Source of the DNA: Melioribacteraceae bacterium
GTDB lineage: Bacteria; Bacteroidota; Ignavibacteria; Ignavibacteriales; Melioribacteraceae
DNA: 64,000 nucleotides
NCBI GenBank assembly: GCA_035362835.1
Contig: DAOSDY010000002.1
Location: 186,001-250,000, forward strand
Direction: 5' to 3'
The position numbers and the translations under genes are program-made. The notes below the pieces were generated by a model, which was not told where the DNA came from, did no database searches, and worked only from the letters and a program-made list of their open reading frames with translations. How positions within the stretch are numbered: position 1 is the stretch's first letter; each line of letters opens with the position of its first letter. Below are positions 60,505 through 64,000 of the stretch, piece after piece.

Positions 60505-61290
60505 TTAAAGAGGGATTGAGATATAAAAACTTTGTACCGGTTGAGCCGTCCCTTCATTCTGTTTATGAATTTTTGAGACCCACTTTCCCACTGAATATCC
60601 GATCAACGCGCCGATGAATACATCCGAGACCCAGTGTTTATCCTCATATACTCTTGAATATGCTGTTAATATTGCCGGAACATAATAGAGAATTTTTAAT
60701 GTACCGTTGCTCGTGTTTTCCGAGAGTATTGTTGAAAGTGAGAAACCGAGACTTGTATGGCCGGAAGGGAATGACCAGTCATCGTCGCTGAACAGAGTAA
60801 GAGGTGCAAAACTGAATGCGCCGTTATCATTGTAAGGCCGTGACCTGCCGAATGTTATCTTCATAAGCTGAGTTATCAATCCGGTGTAGAGTGCCGACTG
60901 AATAATTTCGAAAGCGACTTTTCTATTCAGATAGTCATCATTCACAATTCCCGAGAGGGTATTTATTCCGCTTATCAATGCAGTGTTATATGGTTCTCCC
61001 CAGATTCTGCCGAACTCTACTGCAAAATTTGTCTCCCCGGCCCGGTTAAGAATCACTTCATCCCGGATTGATTCATCAAACTGCATTAATAAAAATGAGG
61101 AAGCGGCTGCAAGTCCGATCATTCCCCAGTCACCCGATTCCCATTTCCCGGGCTGATTTATGAATTTTTCCGTTTCCCTTCCGAATTGCCTGAAATTCAA
61201 CTCGTTTTGCGGGAAAACATCCTGATATGCAATTATAACAATGATAGAGAAAAGGAGAAAATTCTTTCTCTTGTGAAATAGTGCCGGCAT
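60505..61290 (-). CDS. PAP2-superfamily membrane-associated phosphatase
   Basis: A 261-residue protein with a signal peptide from the inner start (MPALFHKRKNFLLFSIIVIIAYQDVFPQ). The three PAP2 phosphatase motifs are present: KITFGRSRPYNDNG, PSGHTSLGFS with the catalytic His, and SRVYEDKHWVSDVFIGALIG. A reading frame extends to 61455 but the upstream 55 residues look non-coding and would overlap the divergent DUF4097 gene. It probably dephosphorylates lipids, for example undecaprenyl-PP or phosphatidic acid, in the envelope. Confidence 0.9.
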   Translation of the reverse strand: MPALFHKRKNFLLFSIIVIIAYQDVFPQNELNFRQFGRETEKFINQPGKWESGDWGMIGLAAASSFLLMQFDESIRDEVILNRAGETNFAVEFGRIWGEPYNTALISGINTLSGIVNDDYLNRKVAFEIIQSALYTGLITQLMKITFGRSRPYNDNGAFSFAPLTLFSDDDWSFPSGHTSLGFSLSTILSENTSNGTLKILYYVPAILTAYSRVYEDKHWVSDVFIGALIGYSVGKWVSKIHKQNEGTAQPVQSFYISIPL

Positions 61291-61424
61291 TTTATCCCAT
61301 CTTTTTACTTTAATTATTCTGAGATACAACAATTTTAATTCCTTCTGGGTCAAAATACATGTAACTTTATAAAAACTCCATAAGTCTAAAGTAGCAGATA
61401 AATTCATAAAGAGGGAGGAATGAT

Positions 61425-62354
61425 ATGAACAGCATGACCGGCAAATCGGTAACAAAAAAAGTATTCTGGATACTTTTAATTACACTTATAGGAACTGTCT
61501 TCGCGACGGATCTATTAGCTGATAATTTGAAATTGATAAAAGAGAAATCCTTTCAGGTAAAACCGGGTGAAAATCTTCTTGTTGATGCTTCCGGTGCTGA
61601 TATTAAAATTGAAAGCTGGAATAAAGATGAAGTCTATGTAAAGATCTTCGGTAACCGTAAAGCCGAAGAAAAAATGGAATTTAAAATCGAAAGAACATCG
61701 GACGGTGTAGAAGTATACGCTAAGAAAGAGAGCTCCTGGTTCTTCAACTGGGGAGGTGGCTACAGTGTTAAAATTGAAGTTTATATGCCTGCCCGTTATA
61801 ATAACAATATCGAAACTTCCGGCGGCGATATTTTAATTCAGAATGTTGAAGGTAAATTCAAACTTGATACATCAGGCGGCGATATCGATCTTAAAAATAC
61901 TTCCGGTGAACTAAGATGCAAAACTTCCGGCGGTGATATTACTCTTTCGAATCATAACGGCTATGCTGACGTTTCAACTTCGGGCGGCGATATTAAAACC
62001 TACGGACATAAAGGCGACCTGCTTTCATCCACTTCCGGCGGTGATATACTCATTGAAGCCGGCAACGGAAAAATCTCAGCAAAAACTTCCGGCGGGGATA
62101 TCGAAATAAAATATGACGGTAACAATCAAGGAATTTATGCTTCAACATCAGGCGGTGATATTAAACTCGCTCTGCCGGCAAACCTTAAAGCATCGGTCGA
62201 TTTGGCTACTTCAGGGGGGGATATCGACTGCTATTTCAATAATTACAAAACTACAAAAGTCAGCCGTGGAAAACTGAAAGGGGAGTTTAACGACGGCGGC
62301 GAATCGATTGTCTGTAAAACCACGGGCGGCGATATAGTTGTCCGCGACAAATAA
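61425..62354 (+). CDS. Secreted DUF4097 beta-helix protein with TSGGDI repeats
   Basis: A 309-residue protein with a signal peptide (about residues 1-31) and a repetitive beta-strand domain. The hexapeptide TSGGDI occurs eight times and TTGGDI once between 61815 and 62338 with irregular 15-28 residue spacing, as in DUF4097/adhesin right-handed beta helices. The first 80 residues (KSFQVKPGENLLVDASGADIKIESWNKDEVYVKI) are the usual lead-in strand. GGGAGG at 61413-61418 lies 6 bases before the ATG. Its role is probably structural at the cell envelope. It ends before a terminator. Confidence 0.85.
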   Translation: MNSMTGKSVTKKVFWILLITLIGTVFATDLLADNLKLIKEKSFQVKPGENLLVDASGADIKIESWNKDEVYVKIFGNRKAEEKMEFKIERTSDGVEVYAKKESSWFFNWGGGYSVKIEVYMPARYNNNIETSGGDILIQNVEGKFKLDTSGGDIDLKNTSGELRCKTSGGDITLSNHNGYADVSTSGGDIKTYGHKGDLLSSTSGGDILIEAGNGKISAKTSGGDIEIKYDGNNQGIYASTSGGDIKLALPANLKASVDLATSGGDIDCYFNNYKTTKVSRGKLKGEFNDGGESIVCKTTGGDIVVRDK

Positions 62355-62379
62355 AAACCATCAGCAAGAGAATTATTAT

Positions 62380-62410
62380 AAGGGAAGGATTACACATCCT
62401 TCCCTTTTAT
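62380..62410 (+). terminator. Rho-independent terminator after the DUF4097 gene
   Basis: AAGGGAAGGAT (62380-62390) pairs perfectly with ATCCTTCCCTT (62396-62406) around a TACAC loop, followed by TTATTT. It lies 26 bases after the stop codon. Confidence 0.92.
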
Positions 62411-62439
62411 TTCCTATCAAACCTTCAAATCTTTATCAA

Positions 62440-62471
62440 TTGTAAAAGAATCCTTTTTTAGCTACTTTTTG
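62440..62471 (+). promoter_or_regulatory. Candidate Bacteroidota-type promoter for the small orphan and T9SS-plug genes
   Basis: TTG at 62440-62442 lies 20 bases upstream of TACTTTTTG (62463-62471), which is one base longer than TAnnTTTG. It is 38 bases before the next start codon and directly after a terminator, so a promoter is expected here. Confidence 0.35.
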
Positions 62472-62509
62472 AACCGTAAAATCGATAATCAAATCAACGG
62501 GAACTTGAA

Positions 62510-62749
62510 ATGAAAATGGATTGGAATAAGCATCTGGACAAAATGCTTAACATCACAATGAATGAAAATTACGGCGTTGTATACGGAAAAGGCGGCGATG
62601 AACACCCAGCTTTCTACGAGATCGTATTCAAAACCGGGAAACTGATCTCGGCATTTGAAGACGGACTTCTTCTCGAAGCTGTCCGCGATAAAAATAATTA
62701 CAATATTTTCGTCCCTTACACATCAATCAAATGCGTAGAAATTTATTAA
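62510..62749 (+). CDS. Small conserved-looking protein of unknown function
   Basis: A 79-residue acidic/basic soluble protein (WNKHLDKMLNITMNENYGVVYGK...FYEIVFKTGKLISAFEDGLLLEAVRDKNNYNIFVPYTSIKCVEIY). The later half predicts a small beta-sheet, with a KLISAFEDGLLLE strand-turn and a FVPYTSIKCVEIY strand that resemble an Sm/Hfq-like barrel's last strands, but I do not recognise the family. It overlaps the next gene's start by 19 bases, so the two are co-transcribed. It probably shares their promoter. Confidence 0.7.
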   Translation: MKMDWNKHLDKMLNITMNENYGVVYGKGGDEHPAFYEIVFKTGKLISAFEDGLLLEAVRDKNNYNIFVPYTSIKCVEIY

Positions 62750-63978
62750 GCCTCATCTTTTTTGTAATTCTGTCAGGCCGGATAACTGTCGCAGCCGATT
62801 TCCAGATAAAAAGCCTCCGAGTTTATTCGTCAGCCGATCAGACCGAATTCCCGCTGATTGACATGAAAGATTCTACGCGGCAGACCATTACAATCGAGTT
62901 TGATCTCCAGTCAACCTACATCCCGAATTTAAATATTGTATTCAGATTCTGTAATTCCGGGTGGGTCCCTTATGATAATGTTTTTCTAATGAATCCCGGG
63001 TACAATACGGAATACAATCTCTGGTTTGAACGCCTCCCTTTAAGAATTAAAGGGGCACGGTATCACTATTCCGGAAATTTCCCTAATCGAAATGTCACTT
63101 TCCCTTTCTCCGGAAAGTGGATCTTTCAGATAGTCGATTCTCAGAATCCGGACAAGGTCTTTGCGACAGGCAGGTTTTATGTAGTCAATCCTGAAGTCCG
63201 TATCTATTCACAAATTAATAATGAAAGGGCTCAGTCATTTAATTCCGAAACTGCTGATTTGAACAGGACTTATATCATACGCAACACATTTGATCTTCCC
63301 GATTCACATTTCGCGGCTTATGTCAAATCTGTCGAAATAATTGAGAACAGGAAAATTGCTGATCCGGTGGTAATAAACCGGAATCAGTATTCACCGACAC
63401 GTTTTTACGAATGGAACGGTGCGAACCGTTTTACTTTTATCGCGAGGGATCTTCTCCCGGGCAATGAGTACAGGCAGACTGATCTTCGTGATTATAACCG
63501 TTTCAATACTCAGAATGTAAATGCACAGTACGACGGAATTGAAACCTCCAATTTTTTTAAGAAAGGAAGAAGAGACCTCAACGGCGCTTCCTTCCTAACA
63601 GACTTCCGGAACGATTATGCCGAATACCTGAATGTAAATTTCCGCATCAGGCCTCCGGATAATATAACCGACCCTGTCTTTCTTGTCGGAAGTTTTAATA
63701 ACTGGAAAGTTCTCCCGGAATATGAAATGTTCGATGACAACGGTCTTCTGAACCTGAGCATTGAACTGAAAAGGGGGATCTACGATTACCAGTTCGTAAC
63801 GGCGGAGATTTATGAGAATAGAATAAACAATGTTGACTGGAATATTCTTGAGGGAAATTACTGGGATACATTAAACGAGTATCATGTTTTTGTCTTTTAC
63901 GAAACTCCTGAAAAAGGAGGTTATGATAAAATAATCGGTTATAAAAAGATTAAATCCGGAGAGTTATGGAGAAACTGA
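62731..63978 (+). CDS. DUF5103-like type IX secretion system plug protein
   Basis: A 415-residue protein with signal peptide (residues 1-22). The pattern KSLRVYSSADQTEFPLIDMKD...ITIEFDL...RFCNSGWVPYDNVFLMN, PFSGKWIFQIVDSQNPDKVFATGRFYVV fits the N-terminal DUF5103/T9SS_plug_1st domain, which in Flavobacterium closes the SprA translocon on the periplasmic side. Near residue 310 a carbohydrate-binding/AMPK-like strand (FLVGSFNNWKVL) is seen. T9SS sorting domains elsewhere in the window fit with this. Its stop overlaps the next start by 13 bases. Confidence 0.85.
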   Translation: MRRNLLSLIFFVILSGRITVAADFQIKSLRVYSSADQTEFPLIDMKDSTRQTITIEFDLQSTYIPNLNIVFRFCNSGWVPYDNVFLMNPGYNTEYNLWFERLPLRIKGARYHYSGNFPNRNVTFPFSGKWIFQIVDSQNPDKVFATGRFYVVNPEVRIYSQINNERAQSFNSETADLNRTYIIRNTFDLPDSHFAAYVKSVEIIENRKIADPVVINRNQYSPTRFYEWNGANRFTFIARDLLPGNEYRQTDLRDYNRFNTQNVNAQYDGIETSNFFKKGRRDLNGASFLTDFRNDYAEYLNVNFRIRPPDNITDPVFLVGSFNNWKVLPEYEMFDDNGLLNLSIELKRGIYDYQFVTAEIYENRINNVDWNILEGNYWDTLNEYHVFVFYETPEKGGYDKIIGYKKIKSGELWRN

Positions 63979-64000
63979 AAGTAGGAGTAATTGGTACAGG
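63966..64000 (+). CDS. Start of a Rossmann-fold oxidoreductase, probably Gfo/Idh/MocA family (3' truncated)
   Basis: The last 35 bases read in another frame from ATG 63966 as MEKLKVGVIGTG, the opening strand and glycine loop of a NAD(P)-binding domain such as Gfo/Idh/MocA. The ATG overlaps the DUF5103 gene by 13 bases, implying the same operon. Only 11-12 residues are visible, so the family is a guess. Confidence 0.5.
   Translation, partial: MEKLKVGVIGT

Noticed and set aside
61291..61455. A 55-residue longer N-terminus for the PAP2 phosphatase.
   Set aside because: It would bury the signal peptide and overlap the divergent DUF4097 gene and its ribosome-binding site.
61815..62338. Regular short repeats considered as a CRISPR-like or tandem DNA array.
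   Set aside because: Repeats are protein-level hexapeptides within an open frame with variable codons and spacing, not DNA repeats with spacers.

Overview
The window reads as a chromosomal, mostly housekeeping segment of an AT-rich bacterium of the Bacteroidota/Chlorobiota assemblage, most likely Ignavibacteria (Melioribacter/Ignavibacterium-like). The clues are type IX secretion (T9SS) C-terminal sorting domains on secreted beta-propeller proteins, a T9SS plug-type DUF5103 protein, a DUF4296 lipoprotein, a bacillithiol gene (bshC), Bacteroidota-style promoters of the TTG-N20-TAnnTTTG type, and two bacterial microcompartment (BMC) shell genes, which are frequent in Ignavibacteria but not in most Bacteroidetes. 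The taxonomic placement is an inference. I see no rRNA, tRNA, CRISPR array, insertion sequence, phage or integron.

Layout. 1-4761: end of a T9SS-sorted secreted protein, a very large secreted metallopeptidase/TolB-propeller/beta-barrel protein and a small membrane protein. 4789-10841: der GTPase, CoA-disulfide-reductase-like flavoprotein, upp, bifunctional rel/spo and ruvX. 10852-11969: a self-contained two-gene BMC shell unit with its own promoter and terminator. 11983-15513: YbbR-like protein, tmk, carboxy-terminal protease and a zinc-ribbon membrane protein. 15517-17214 (-): exonuclease/GIY-YIG fusion. 17301-22003: ymdB-like phosphodiesterase, folD, a deoC with a BMC-targeting-like N-terminus, a HicB-like small protein, a SpoU methyltransferase and aroA, tightly packed. 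22000-30563: bshC, a ROK kinase, an ABC-F ATPase, a PorZ-like propeller protein, a PHP phosphoesterase and a Crp-type regulator. 30753-33090: gap and pgk. 33212-39322: rhomboid, DUF4296 lipoprotein, recQ and an ABC-2 exporter. 39519-44833: 3-hydroxyacyl-CoA dehydrogenase, ackA, marC, an SDR and a COG2509-type flavoprotein. 44850-50887 (-): efp, tyrA, aroF, a DUF1684 lipoprotein and mutS. 51075-54725: a very large GH13-like protein. 54747-60450: nfnAB and pntAA/AB/B, divergent around the only gene-free stretch longer than 300 bases. 60505-64000: PAP2 phosphatase, DUF4097 protein, a small orphan, the T9SS plug-like protein and the first codons of an oxidoreductase.

How it fits together. The cell appears to be a heterotrophic, probably facultatively anaerobic fermenter/respirer: lower glycolysis (gap, pgk), acetate production (ackA), electron bifurcation (NfnAB) and proton-driven transhydrogenase (PntAB) together control NAD(P)H and ferredoxin. 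The most interesting thread is the BMC one. Two shell proteins (one with an unusual C-terminal helix-extension-helix-like domain) sit about 8 kb from a deoxyribose-phosphate aldolase whose N-terminus looks like an encapsulation peptide. Because DeoC releases acetaldehyde, this suggests a dispersed sugar-phosphate-utilising microcompartment that feeds acetyl-CoA or acetate metabolism. Further anomalies worth checking are an elongation factor P with asparagine at the usual lysine/arginine tip, a GH13 protein whose region-IV histidine is proline, and an SDR without the YxxxK pair.
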